From positions 310,001 to 374,000 of the forward strand of contig JAJEHS010000001.1 of assembly GCA_022823605.1 (NCBI GenBank): a stretch of 64,000 nt of DNA, in the 5' to 3' direction. The translations under genes were made by a program, and so were the position numbers. The notes under the pieces are model-generated. The model saw only the letters and a list, made by a program, of their open reading frames with translations. It made no database searches and was not told the origin of the DNA. Numbering within the stretch: position 1 is the first letter of the stretch; every line of letters starts with the position of its first letter. This document shows, piece by piece, positions 54,926 to 62,857 of this stretch. The DNA is from Paracoccaceae bacterium (GTDB lineage: Bacteria; Pseudomonadota; Alphaproteobacteria; Rhodobacterales; Rhodobacteraceae).

Positions 54926-55947
54926 GGGTTTCTCCGTGCATACCTGATCTTGGGATTGAGGAGGGCTATCAACAGGTCAACAATCAGGTTGGCAATCAGA
55001 AAGGCTGCCGAAATGATCAGGACCGTACCAACAATGGCATTCAGGTCCTTGCGCAGGATAACGGCAACACCATACCTTGAAAGACCGGGCCAGGCAAAGA
55101 TGGCTTCAACCAGGAAGGCATTACCCAGCATGGCGGCAAAATCCAGACCGATAATGGTCAGGGAAGGTATGAGTGATGGCTTGAAGGCATACTTGCGGGC
55201 CACCCGCCAGCCCGGAAACCCGTAGGAGTGGGCCATTTCAATGTAGGGTCGGCGGTAGGTTTCGGTCATGTTGGCCCTGGTCAACCTGGCGGCCTGCCCA
55301 ATACCCGACAGGGCCAAGGCAAATGCGGGTAGAAAAAGATGCCAGAGGGCATCAACAAAGGCCCTCAGGTTACCGACCAAAAGGGTATCGATCAGCAGAA
55401 ACCCGGTTGTCCGGTCTATATCAAAATCGGTATGTATCCGACCGGCTATGGGAAAGAGGGGCAGGAAAAAGGCAAAGAGCAGCATCAGGATGACAGCCCA
55501 GACAAAACTCGGGGCCGAAACCCCCAGCAGGGCTATGACCCTTATGAGATTGTCCAGAAACCTCCCTTCGTATTTGGCCGAAATGATGCCAAGGGGCAGT
55601 CCGATCAGGACCATCAGAATGCCGGCGGCGAAGACCAGCTCAAGTGTTGCCGGTAGAAACTGGGCAATATCCTTGACGACCGGTCGGTTGGTATAGAGTG
55701 ATGTGCCCAAATCCCCCTGCAGCAATTCGCTGGCAAAATAGCCATACTGTTTCCAGATCGGATCATCAAGGTGGAGTTCTCCCCTCAGCTTGATGACCTG
55801 CTCGTCCGTTGCGTTGGGACCAAGGGCAATACGGGCCGGATCGCCGGGGATGACCCTGGCTATCAGAAAGATCAATATGGAGACACCAACGAGGACAAGG
55901 AGGGAAATCCATACCCTCCTTATCAGTAAGTTCAGGACATTACCCAC
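54922..55947 (-). CDS. Peptide-type ABC transporter permease (DppB/OppB)
   Basis: 341 residues, six helices expected. RVIPGDPARIALGPNATDEQV is the DppB N-terminal signature; the EAA loop is seen in YIEMAHSYGFPGWRVARKYAFKPSLIPSLTI. It lies 65 bases after the binding-protein gene and is coupled to DppC by a 4-base overlap. Confidence 0.92.
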   Translation of the reverse strand: MGNVLNLLIRRVWISLLVLVGVSILIFLIARVIPGDPARIALGPNATDEQVIKLRGELHLDDPIWKQYGYFASELLQGDLGTSLYTNRPVVKDIAQFLPATLELVFAAGILMVLIGLPLGIISAKYEGRFLDNLIRVIALLGVSAPSFVWAVILMLLFAFFLPLFPIAGRIHTDFDIDRTTGFLLIDTLLVGNLRAFVDALWHLFLPAFALALSGIGQAARLTRANMTETYRRPYIEMAHSYGFPGWRVARKYAFKPSLIPSLTIIGLDFAAMLGNAFLVEAIFAWPGLSRYGVAVILRKDLNAIVGTVLIISAAFLIANLIVDLLIALLNPKIRYARRNP

Positions 55948-56012
55948 CAGTATTCAAATGGCAAACCGGATCACCAGCCCGGCCGGAGCCGAGTTGGTGA
56001 TTGGCAATCTGG

Positions 56013-57593
56013 TTACTCGATTTCCATCAACCGGAAGGCAAAGCCCATGGTATCAAGACCAAAGGCATGAGCCGGATCGGAAAGAGCCGGAACCTTGATG
56101 TTGGGTCGGGCCACGAAGACCGATTGCCGGTCAAATCCGTAGATGGATGGAGCAATGGCAACCAGCCTGTCATTGAGGGCCGAGTAGGCTTCTTCCCTGG
56201 CTTCATCCGAGGTACCCGTACGACCCATATCCAGAAGCCTGTCGACCTCGGCATCATTCAAGTGCTCGGGCGATTGCCATGATCCTGCCTTGGTTGAATG
56301 ATACATGCCATAAAGCAGGGTATCCGGGTCGCCGGTCACGGCGGTCACAAAGATCTGGGATACATGAGGTGTATTCGCCGGATCATTGACTGAACTTGAG
56401 AACAGGGCCCATGGAACCTTGGTAATGGTTGACTTGATGCCGATTTCCGAAAGGTTGGCCTGAAAGAGCAGAGCCAGTCTTTCCTCCAGTGGCACTTCGG
56501 CAATCCAGGTGATTTCGATTTCGAACTCCGCCGGATCGTAGGCACAATCGGCCAGATTCTGGCGGGCTGCATCCAGATCCCTTTGTCTCTCATTGCCGGT
56601 CGGGTTTGATCCGAACATGCCAACCGGTATGGCACCCGTCGATCCCGTACCGCTTGATACCTCATCGGTAATGGCAATCAGTTTCAGGACCGACTCATAA
56701 TCGAAGGCATTGGCCAATGCCTGTCGGCAATTGACATCATCCAGCGGTGCCTTTTGTGTATTCAGCTTGAAATAGAAAGCACCTGTACCACCCTCGGTCA
56801 GGAACTGGTTGCCGTCTTCAACCAGAGCCCGCATGACCTCTGGCGGCAACCACTGGGAGGTAATGTCATGTTCACCCTGGGCCATGAGTGTACGAACCGT
56901 GGCTGCTTCCAGACCATAGCGCAAGCGGACGGTATCGGGTGCATTATCACCAACCCCCAAGAAATAGTTGGGGTTTTTCTTCATGACCGTTTCCTCTTGC
57001 GGATTGTGTGATTCCACCAGATAGGCACCGGTTCCAGCAGCATTGGAAGACAAGAAGGCCTGGCCCCAGTCACCCATTTCTCCTTCACCCTCTCCAAGAT
57101 TGTCCATGACCAGCTGCTTGTCGACAATCGGCAATCTTACCAATGATGAGACAAAGGGTGCATAGGGTTCGGTCAGGGTAAACCTGACACTGTTGCCATC
57201 AACCACTTCTACCTTGTCAACGCTGACAAACAGGAAGGACAGGCCTTGACCGATGGTCTTCATTCTATCAAAGGAGAACACGACATCCTCGGCAGTCAGA
57301 GTATTGCCACTCTGAAACTGGACGCCATCCCTGATCTTGAAGGTATAGCTGGTTCCTTCACCTTCCCAGCTTTCGGCAAGGTGGGGAACAAGTCCCGGTC
57401 CTCCCTGACGTGGGATTACCAGCGAGTCGTACACATTGAACATCAATATTGTGTCGGCATAATCCGAAGCCTTGGCCGGATCAAGTTCCCCGACGGCAAC
57501 TTCATCAAGGCGCAGGACTGTTTCAGCCTGGGCAGCAAGACCTGCAATAGCTATCAGGACAGCTGCAAATAGTAATTTACCCATTCTAATCAT
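56013..57593 (-). CDS. Peptide-type ABC transporter substrate-binding protein (family 5)
   Basis: About 526 residues with a signal peptide (KLLFAAVLIAIAGLAAQAE). Family-5 blocks: LVPHLAESWEGEGTSYTFKIRDGVQFQSG, LTAEDVVFSFDRM, CRQALANAFDYESV and the late QSVFVARPNIKV. ATG 57593 is chosen because AAGGAAAGAAG lies immediately before it; the frame is also open from an ATG at 57608. The ligand is probably the substrate of the downstream hydantoinases or a peptide, not readable from sequence. Confidence 0.92.
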   Translation of the reverse strand: MIRMGKLLFAAVLIAIAGLAAQAETVLRLDEVAVGELDPAKASDYADTILMFNVYDSLVIPRQGGPGLVPHLAESWEGEGTSYTFKIRDGVQFQSGNTLTAEDVVFSFDRMKTIGQGLSFLFVSVDKVEVVDGNSVRFTLTEPYAPFVSSLVRLPIVDKQLVMDNLGEGEGEMGDWGQAFLSSNAAGTGAYLVESHNPQEETVMKKNPNYFLGVGDNAPDTVRLRYGLEAATVRTLMAQGEHDITSQWLPPEVMRALVEDGNQFLTEGGTGAFYFKLNTQKAPLDDVNCRQALANAFDYESVLKLIAITDEVSSGTGSTGAIPVGMFGSNPTGNERQRDLDAARQNLADCAYDPAEFEIEITWIAEVPLEERLALLFQANLSEIGIKSTITKVPWALFSSSVNDPANTPHVSQIFVTAVTGDPDTLLYGMYHSTKAGSWQSPEHLNDAEVDRLLDMGRTGTSDEAREEAYSALNDRLVAIAPSIYGFDRQSVFVARPNIKVPALSDPAHAFGLDTMGFAFRLMEIE

Positions 57594-57628
57594 CTTCTTT
57601 CCTTTCATTTTACGTTGGGGATGAACAA

Positions 57629-58288
57629 TCAGTTGTCGTTCTTCCCCGATTTATCCCTGGAGCCTTTTTCCGGCTCGGAATTCCCGCTTAAGGTATCGCC
57701 AAATATCTCCATGGTGCAGATGACCAGGATACTGGCGGTTTGCAAAGTATGGTTCCATGTCGAGTGCAGTTCGTTGGAATTGAAATGTATGGAATCGCCC
57801 TCTTTCAGGATTGTTCTCTTGCCACCGACCTCACAGGTTATGGATCCCTCAAGCACATAGAAAAACTCCTCCCCTTCATGGCGCATGGGTGGACTTCTGT
57901 GCCCCGGTTCCTCCTTCATTATGACCCCACTCAGCTTGTGGCCGGGAAATCTTGAAGTAAGCCTTTCATAAATCAGGGAGCCCTCATTGATGGTATAGGG
58001 TTCGCGCTTATCCGATCTGGTCAGGGACGATTCTCCTCCCGGTACAACCAGAAAATCGGCAATTTCGGCCTTGAGTGTACGGGCGATGGTAGCCAGGGAT
58101 GACAATGAGGGAGATGTCAGATCCCGTTCGAGTTGCGAAATGAAACCGACCGACAGATTGGTGGCATCGGCCAATTCCTGCAGGGTAAGCCCCAACTCCC
58201 TTCGGCGGTTTCTTACCTTTATGCCGATGGGTTCCAGATTGTGCCCCGGTTTGGTTTGCTCTAAAGTTGACGCCAAGTGTTCATCCAT
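57629..58288 (-). CDS. XRE-cupin transcriptional regulator
   Basis: 219 residues: a helix-turn-helix (VRNRRRELGLTLQELADATNLSVGFISQLERD, about 25-57) and a C-terminal cupin (RHEGEEFFYVLEGSITCEVGGKRTILKEGDSIHFNSNELHSTWN, about 128-172) that should bind the inducer. Regulators of this build control amine or amino-acid catabolism. It is the first gene of the ABC-hyu operon (36 bases before the binding protein). Twin palindromes lie 4 bases before its start codon (58291-58324), implying autoregulation. No Shine-Dalgarno is visible. Confidence 0.9.
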   Translation of the reverse strand: MDEHLASTLEQTKPGHNLEPIGIKVRNRRRELGLTLQELADATNLSVGFISQLERDLTSPSLSSLATIARTLKAEIADFLVVPGGESSLTRSDKREPYTINEGSLIYERLTSRFPGHKLSGVIMKEEPGHRSPPMRHEGEEFFYVLEGSITCEVGGKRTILKEGDSIHFNSNELHSTWNHTLQTASILVICTMEIFGDTLSGNSEPEKGSRDKSGKNDN

Positions 58289-58290
58289 TT

Positions 58291-58324
58291 TTTTAGTATT
58301 ACTAAATTTTTACTAATACTAAAA
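58291..58324 (-). promoter_or_regulatory. Twin palindromes, candidate operator of the ABC-hyu operon
   Basis: TTTAGTA-T-TACTAAA (58292-58306) is a perfect palindrome, and a related copy TTTACTAATACTAAA lies at 58309-58323, 17 bases on. As a whole the 34 bases form a larger inverted repeat, TTTTAGTAT/ATACTAAAA. They sit directly before the regulator's ATG (58288), where binding would block initiation. Confidence 0.6.
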
Positions 58325-58514
58325 TCCAAAGTCAACAGGAAAATTTCCAGGGGAGAAGTTTCACCTTGAGACTGGGGGTAATTTTCTTTTCAGCAAAAGG
58401 AAAAAATGTATTTGGCTTTGGGGGGGGGGATGAAATTTCATGAAACAGTACAAAGGGAAATGTCCAATCTGGTGAATTGGTGTCTTACTCAACTTGCTGT
58501 TTGTTATTTCATGT
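58325..58514. other. Spacer with a ten-base G run
   Basis: About 190 bases between the XRE-cupin regulator and the RES toxin stop. Ten consecutive G occur at 58420-58429 on the plus strand, immediately before ATG. No gene is recognised. Long G runs are prone to slippage. Confidence 0.5.
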
Positions 58515-59285
58515 TCAATGGCTTCGTTCCCAGTCAAAATTTTCCAGCCTGGGGTCGGTTTGCCAGATTTCGGGTGAAATGTGTACTTCCTCATCCTGAA
58601 ACCCACAGATGGCATAAACACCAGTCTTGTTGAACCACAGCCGCCAGGTTTGGAAGGTTCTCGGGACCGATTCTGCGAATGCGTCACAATTCAGGATTGC
58701 GATATTTGTTTTCTTTTCTGGGGTCCGGACTGAATTATAAATGATTATTTGGATACCTTCAGCACGTGCCATTTCTTCAAGTATCTGACAGGGCCCGTAA
58801 TTGGTTGGATTTATCCAGAGATCGCTGGCATCGCTAAAGGGCTTGGCAGTTAGGTCTATAGCATGAGATGTTTTGACAGGAACATCAAATACCGTATGTT
58901 CACTAGGCTGTGATGGGAAGGGTGTACCGGGAGAGTCTACATAGAACAGAAGCAGGTGGAAAGCAGTTTCGATGATCGCTGTAGAAGGCTCTTCGGATAC
59001 ATAATATACACCCGGGGTTGGTCCTGCTTTTCGGAAACGTGAGCCGTTAGGATATGCCCCGTATCGGAATGGCGTCATATAAAGATAGTGCAAACCAATG
59101 CATTCAGCAGGTACTGATGGTTTTGTTTCTTCAAGTATTTCTTCTAGCAGATGCTGTTCATCCGGTGTATCCACAAGCTGAAGTGTGGAGACAATATGTT
59201 GGGCCTCCACGCATCTCCAATAAGTCTTTTCGATATACCTCTGCTCAGAGTGGAGCGCGTCTGGAATCCAGGTAGGCAAGGTCAA
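58515..59285 (-). CDS. RES-domain toxin (NAD+ phosphorylase type)
   Basis: 256 residues of the RES family, toxins that destroy NAD+. YWRCVEAQHIVSTLQLVD at the N-terminus, GSRFRKAGPTPGVYYVSEEPSTAIIETAFH (R..G...G.YY...E..TA..E) and the later WINPTNYGPCQILEEMARAEGIQIIIYNSVR fit, with the conserved Arg, Tyr, Glu and late Ser positions present. Start TTG 59285 overlaps the antitoxin gene by 41 bases, usual for RES-Xre pairs. It appears complete. Confidence 0.88.
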   Translation of the reverse strand: MTLPTWIPDALHSEQRYIEKTYWRCVEAQHIVSTLQLVDTPDEQHLLEEILEETKPSVPAECIGLHYLYMTPFRYGAYPNGSRFRKAGPTPGVYYVSEEPSTAIIETAFHLLLFYVDSPGTPFPSQPSEHTVFDVPVKTSHAIDLTAKPFSDASDLWINPTNYGPCQILEEMARAEGIQIIIYNSVRTPEKKTNIAILNCDAFAESVPRTFQTWRLWFNKTGVYAICGFQDEEVHISPEIWQTDPRLENFDWERSH

Positions 59286-59622
59286 GGGTTAATCCTGAAA
59301 TTGTCATGATCTGGTCGAGTGGACGACCTCCAAGTGCCTTGTTCTCATTACGCAACCAGGCATTCGCAACCTTGCGATCACCCCCCGTTATTGCATCAAG
59401 TGAACGAAACAGGCGAATAAAAAGTGCGCCAAGTTCAAAAGACTTCGATCCTTCTTCCAACCGAAACTTATCCTTGCGCATTCTGGACACGGTCGGTTCT
59501 GATACACCCAGAATCCTGGCGAGATCCTTACCCGATAATTCTAGATTTTCTGCAGCACGTACAACAGCCATGGTTAAAACCCGTGCTCGCTCCTGGCTAT
59601 CAACTGCAAGTACTTGAGTCAT
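59245..59622 (-). CDS. Xre-MbcA-ParS type antitoxin (DUF2384)
   Basis: 125 residues. An Xre-like helix-turn-helix (SGKDLARILGVSEPTVSRMRKDKFRL, about 31-56) is followed by the toxin-binding region (ELGALFIRLFRSLDAITGGDRKVANAWLRNENKALGGRPLDQI), where the C-terminus plugs the RES active site. ATG 59622 has AGGA upstream at good spacing (the adjacent ATG at 59625 is also open). Two palindromes lie in its promoter (59632-59672). Confidence 0.88.
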   Translation of the reverse strand: MTQVLAVDSQERARVLTMAVVRAAENLELSGKDLARILGVSEPTVSRMRKDKFRLEEGSKSFELGALFIRLFRSLDAITGGDRKVANAWLRNENKALGGRPLDQIMTISGLTLDLAYLDSRRAPL

Positions 59623-59631
59623 CATACTATC

Positions 59632-59672
59632 CTTTCTTGTGAAAGATAATATATTGTTTCTTTTTCAAGAAA
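59632..59672 (-). promoter_or_regulatory. Two palindromes, candidate operators of the RES-Xre module
   Basis: CTTTC-TTGT-GAAAG (59632-59645) and TTTCTT-TTTC-AAGAAA (59657-59672) are perfect hyphenated palindromes with shared TTTCTT/AAGAAA character, centres 26 bases apart. They cover the region from 10 to 50 bases before the antitoxin start. The rest up to 59873 shows no gene. Confidence 0.5.
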
Positions 59673-59873
59673 TCAAGGTAAGATATTCCTTTAGACTAAT
59701 TTATGATTATTTTCGATTGGTTGTGACTTACTAGAAGCCTGCCCTGAATTCAACTTTTGGGCCTGAATGTATACCCCAAATCCTTCGGGAGCAATTTATT
59801 GGTATTCTCCTATCGAGTGAGACTTTTATCAAGGTATAGTTGATCTGTCATCAACATCTTTCGCAATCAATAA

Positions 59874-59990
59874 TTTATCATACGTGATAAATATGAGTAT
59901 TTTTAATTGGAATATGTGTGTATTTATCACTCGGGATAAAAAATAGGTTTAATCTCTAGGAATAGTTCGTTATTTATCCTCCATGATAAA
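59874..59990 (+). promoter_or_regulatory. Three evenly spaced operators, TTTATC-N6-GATAAA
   Basis: The palindrome occurs at 59874-59891, 59923-59940 and 59973-59990: three copies, each 18 bases long with a six-base centre, 49 and 50 bases apart. The third covers the start codon of the XRE gene. The half-site resembles the HipB operator (TATCC-N8-GGATA). The spacing would suit cooperative binding or looping and repression of the gene's own translation start region. Confidence 0.75.
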
Positions 59991-60288
59991 GTTTGTGCCC
60001 AATCAGTCCAATACCCTATTTTGGGCTGCAAAAATCGGCAGTAAAATCAGGGAGCAACGAAAAAAAATTGGGTTAAGTCTTGAGGAATTCTCTCTGCTTT
60101 CTGGTTCTACCGTCTCAACCCTCTCCAATATTGAGCGAGGAAAAAGGGATGTGAAGCTCTCTACCCTGGTATCGCTAGCCTCTGCCCTCAGAATCAACTT
60201 ATCAGTGCTGTTTCAAACAGAAAGTAACAAACTGGAAAAACGAGACCCTCACCCTAGGGTGAAAGGCTACGATTTGGATGATAATTGA
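59983..60288 (+). CDS. XRE-family helix-turn-helix regulator (HipB-like)
   Basis: 101 residues with a complete helix-turn-helix at about 18-72: KIGSKIREQRKKIGLSLEEFSLLSGSTVSTLSNIERGKRDVKLSTLVSLASAL. The short N-terminal arm and charged tail suggest a dimeric repressor. Three palindromes at 59874-59990 include its own start codon, so it should repress itself. The gene next to it is a decayed ImmA/IrrE protease, so the pair may once have been a phage-type repressor-protease switch. No hipA is present. Confidence 0.82.
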   Translation: MIKFVPNQSNTLFWAAKIGSKIREQRKKIGLSLEEFSLLSGSTVSTLSNIERGKRDVKLSTLVSLASALRINLSVLFQTESNKLEKRDPHPRVKGYDLDDN

Positions 60289-60329
60289 TGTGGCAAGCAA
60301 CGAAATAAAAATTTACTACTATAAGTACG

Positions 60330-60554
60330 TTGTTGGCCGGATTAGCATTCACGGTCCACAACACGTTGATTGGACCTAGGGAGGAAACCGAGGCCAGCAG
60401 GTTTGCCGCCAACCTGCTTATGCTCTTGGAACTGATTGCAAGGGAATGGAATGCCCGAAAAAGGGACAAATCCCCAAAAACCGTTGAGGAAATGGTAAAA
60501 TTGTTCAAGGTTTCGAAACAGTCAATGGACATTTGCCAGGATAATTCCATATAA
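60330..60554 (+). pseudogene. Decayed ImmA/IrrE-type metallopeptidase, C-terminal remnant
   Basis: The frame TLIGPREETEASRFAANLLM, LIAREWNARKRDKSPKTVEEMVKLFKVSKQS is close to the ImmA/IrrE (DUF955) segment after the active site, where EExEAxRFAAxLLMP is diagnostic. Just upstream in another frame RISIHGPQHV could be the ruined HExxH helix (Glu lost). No intact start or N-terminal half exists. Its position directly behind an XRE gene is the usual pairing. Confidence 0.6.
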
Positions 60555-60886
60555 GAATGAGGTTTACTGGCTGCTGCATGATGCCCGATTTGACTGATCA
60601 TTTATCTAGGGCGTTGCTTGTCCAGAAAATCCAGATGGTGACGCAATTGATGCGGAAAAACTTCCTGAGGTTGCGGTGCAACTCCGAGTCGACCCTGTTC
60701 CTGAGGGCATTGGTGTTGATGTCGGCATTTGTCCTGCTCACTGCTCTGACTTAGGGGGATTATTGAACTCATAATACCCTGTTTGCGTCGACAAGTCTAC
60801 AAAAAAGGAGATGCAGAGATCCCCATGAATACGGGGTAATAGACGTTAGCGGGAATAACTGATCAAATACCCTGAAAACACCATTA
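60555..60886 (+). other. Unassigned decayed coding remnant
   Basis: A frame with two stops reads EVYWLLHDARFD, then PENPDGDAIDAEKLPEVAV, QLRVDPVPEGIGVDVGICP and ends near 60772. The composition looks like former protein sequence but no family is recognised. The last 110 bases show nothing. Confidence 0.3.
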
Positions 60887-61111
60887 TTATTTCCGTAATC
60901 GTTTCAAAAGTTCTAGAATAGAAGTCGAAAGAGTACTCATAATTGAAGTGTCCTCCTTTTTTTCAAAGGTAGGTTTTTTGAGGTACTCCTGGTGTTCGGT
61001 GTCATTATCCGCTACCCATTTCATGATTTTATCGGTGGCTTCTTCACCACAATCAGATTCTTCTTTAATCCTGTTAATGATATCGCCAGTTGTTCCTTCT
61101 TCATCTTTCAT
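60887..61111 (-). CDS. Small acidic hypothetical protein
   Basis: 74 residues from ATG 61111, which has GGAAAGAGGA at correct spacing. The product is charged (KDEEGTTGDIINRIKEESDCGEEATDKIMKW...) with a helical, more hydrophobic end (MSTLSTSILELLKRLRK). No family is recognised. The good ribosome binding site is the main support. Given the dead elements around, it may be a passenger or fragment. Confidence 0.4.
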   Translation of the reverse strand: MKDEEGTTGDIINRIKEESDCGEEATDKIMKWVADNDTEHQEYLKKPTFEKKEDTSIMSTLSTSILELLKRLRK

Positions 61112-61384
61112 TATTTTTCCTCTTTCCAACTGTTCTGCTATATATTATGAGTAGTTAGTGACTGCACAGATAATACCCTGTTTTTGTCAAATCGCCAAAA
61201 ATCAAGGCAACATAACCACTCCCGATTGACCAAATATATTTGGATTGGAACAGATTTTCCACAAAAACACCTCCCACTCAGAGAATGTAGGAAATTGCAT
61301 TTTACGTCAAGGTGCAGATTGGGAAATTTAACTGGCAAATTGCGAAAATTAAAATGGGGTTGCTTTGAATTAAATATGACGGGA

Positions 61385-61801
61385 GGAAAAGATTCAACCC
61401 TTTCCCTAATGACCTTGAGACCGCTTGGACGCAATTCTCCCGTTTCCGACACGTAATTGTTAAGCGTTGGAATGGATATCCCCAATTCCCTTGCCAGTTC
61501 AACTGGTTTGGCAGCTGGTTCCTTCATGGCCTCTGCAAGGCCCAGCCCTGGTCCGTTTGGCGATGAGTGAACGTTCATATTCAGCAAGTGAGGCAAAGAA
61601 ACCAAAGAACAAACGACTTTCGGCAGTAGATGGATCGATATTGGCACCCTCCTGAAGATAACATTCACACCGGGCACTCAATGCGTTAACACGCTTTTTG
61701 GTGATGGAGAGTTGATTATCCCCGGCCTGTTGGTTGGCCGCAATCATTTCGTATAACAGTGTCGCCATCCTGTCGGCCCATGCCTCTCCCTTCTCCGCCA
61801 A
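61385..61801 (-). pseudogene. Mosaic of IS66-like transposase and serine-recombinase fragments
   Basis: From 61801 the frame reads AEKGEAWADRMATLLYEMIAAN and NQLSITKKRVNALSARCE, like an internal IS66-transposase stretch. It then passes into ANIDPSTAESRLFFGFFASL and AEYERSLIAKRTRAG, the helix and arm of serine resolvases. A frame change near 61555 leads to GLAEAMKEPAAKPVELARELGISIPTLNNYVSE, the resolvase DNA-binding end. The recombinase part is clear, the IS66 part is tentative. No catalytic Ser domain remains. Confidence 0.6.
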
Positions 61802-61819
61802 TCCAACACATTAATGAGC

Positions 61820-62148
61820 CAGATGAGCGAGGCATGTCAATATACGGGACTTCAGGAACCGGCGTCAGGTTGGGAGTTGGGCTGGCCTGACATCTGCCCC
61901 TTGGAGTTCTGGCAACATGGGCAGGGATCAGGGGATCACCAAAACTGGTCCGGCCAGGGTTCGCTCACACCTTATTCAGATGGCTTGGCGCTGGCTTCAT
62001 CACCAGCCTGAGAGCAAATTGTCTCTCTGGTATCGTGAAAGGACCAAGGATTGGTCAGGGTCGCAATCGTAAAAAGTTGATTGTTGCCCTGGCTCGCAAG
62101 CTTCTGGTTGCCCTGTGGCAATTTGCAATCCGAGGTGTCATCCCGTAG
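61820..62148 (+). pseudogene. IS110/IS1111-type transposase C-terminal remnant
   Basis: One frame (about 61908-62072) gives SGNMGRDQGITKTGPARVRS, HLIQMAWRWLHHQPESKLS and LWYRERTKD. After a frame change RNRKKLIVALARKLLVALWQ and FAIRGVIP end at TAG 62146-62148. This is the conserved C-terminal half of IS110-family transposases (SRExGITKxGNxRVR...LVELAW...SxLSxWFRER...IVALARKLxVALWR). The N-terminal RuvC-like part and element ends are absent. Confidence 0.72.
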
Positions 62149-62857
62149 GGATCCATTGTTCAATGCGAACACCACCTGGAAACAGGAGATATTCCACCAT
62201 AACCGGACGCGGTTGTGGAGGAGACCGGGATAGGATATGCCAAGACTGGAATGAGAAAGGTCAACCGATTAGGGGATTGGTCACCAGCGATGGAACCGTA
62301 ATTGTAGATTGGTTTGACCTCCCGGTGTGTCGTCGCCACGAATGTGGGATTTTGGTCTCGGAGCTGATTGGTATCGGCAAACCGAACCGGATAAGAGTTT
62401 GGTGCCACGACAAAGTTGTGTCCTGCATAGAGAGATATGCAGTCTAATGACACTCAACCCGGACTCTCCAATACGACCGTTTGAAATGAGGAGATGAGTA
62501 TGTTTTAATAAAAATGTGATTGCAATAAAAAAACTTGCAATTATGGCCCATAAGAATCCCCTAAAATATTAAAATGAATCCTAACCCTGTATCACGCATC
62601 TGTAAATCCATTATTCTCTTCTGTCAATCTTTGGGCCTCATGAAAGATATTGGAGTTGTCACAATATACAAAAAACGTTATTTGGATTTTTTTGCATTGT
62701 ATTTTCTCTAAATCCAATATTATGGATTCCAATAGGATTAATGTCCACATAACTCGAAACAAAGTCGAATTCAAACAAGTCAGAACTGAGTATTCCAACC
62801 TACAAATCAAAATCCAAGCGTCAATTGATTTAGCTTGACGACAAGAAATGGTACAAT
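62149..62857. other. Intergenic stretch, IS remnant edge then AT-rich spacer
   Basis: The first 300 bases are moderately G+C-rich and probably the non-coding edge of the IS110-like element. From about 62480 the sequence is very AT-rich with many short T and A runs. No gene with a credible start was found. Confidence 0.4.

Noticed and set aside
54374..55225. 283-codon open frame on the plus strand
   Set aside because: Antisense to the two permease genes. It is rich in Gly, Asp, His and Gln with no fold-like pattern, while the opposite strand encodes clear DppC and DppB proteins.
59983..60288. HipBA toxin-antitoxin module
   Set aside because: The operators look HipB-like, but no HipA kinase sequence follows; the neighbour is an ImmA/IrrE remnant.
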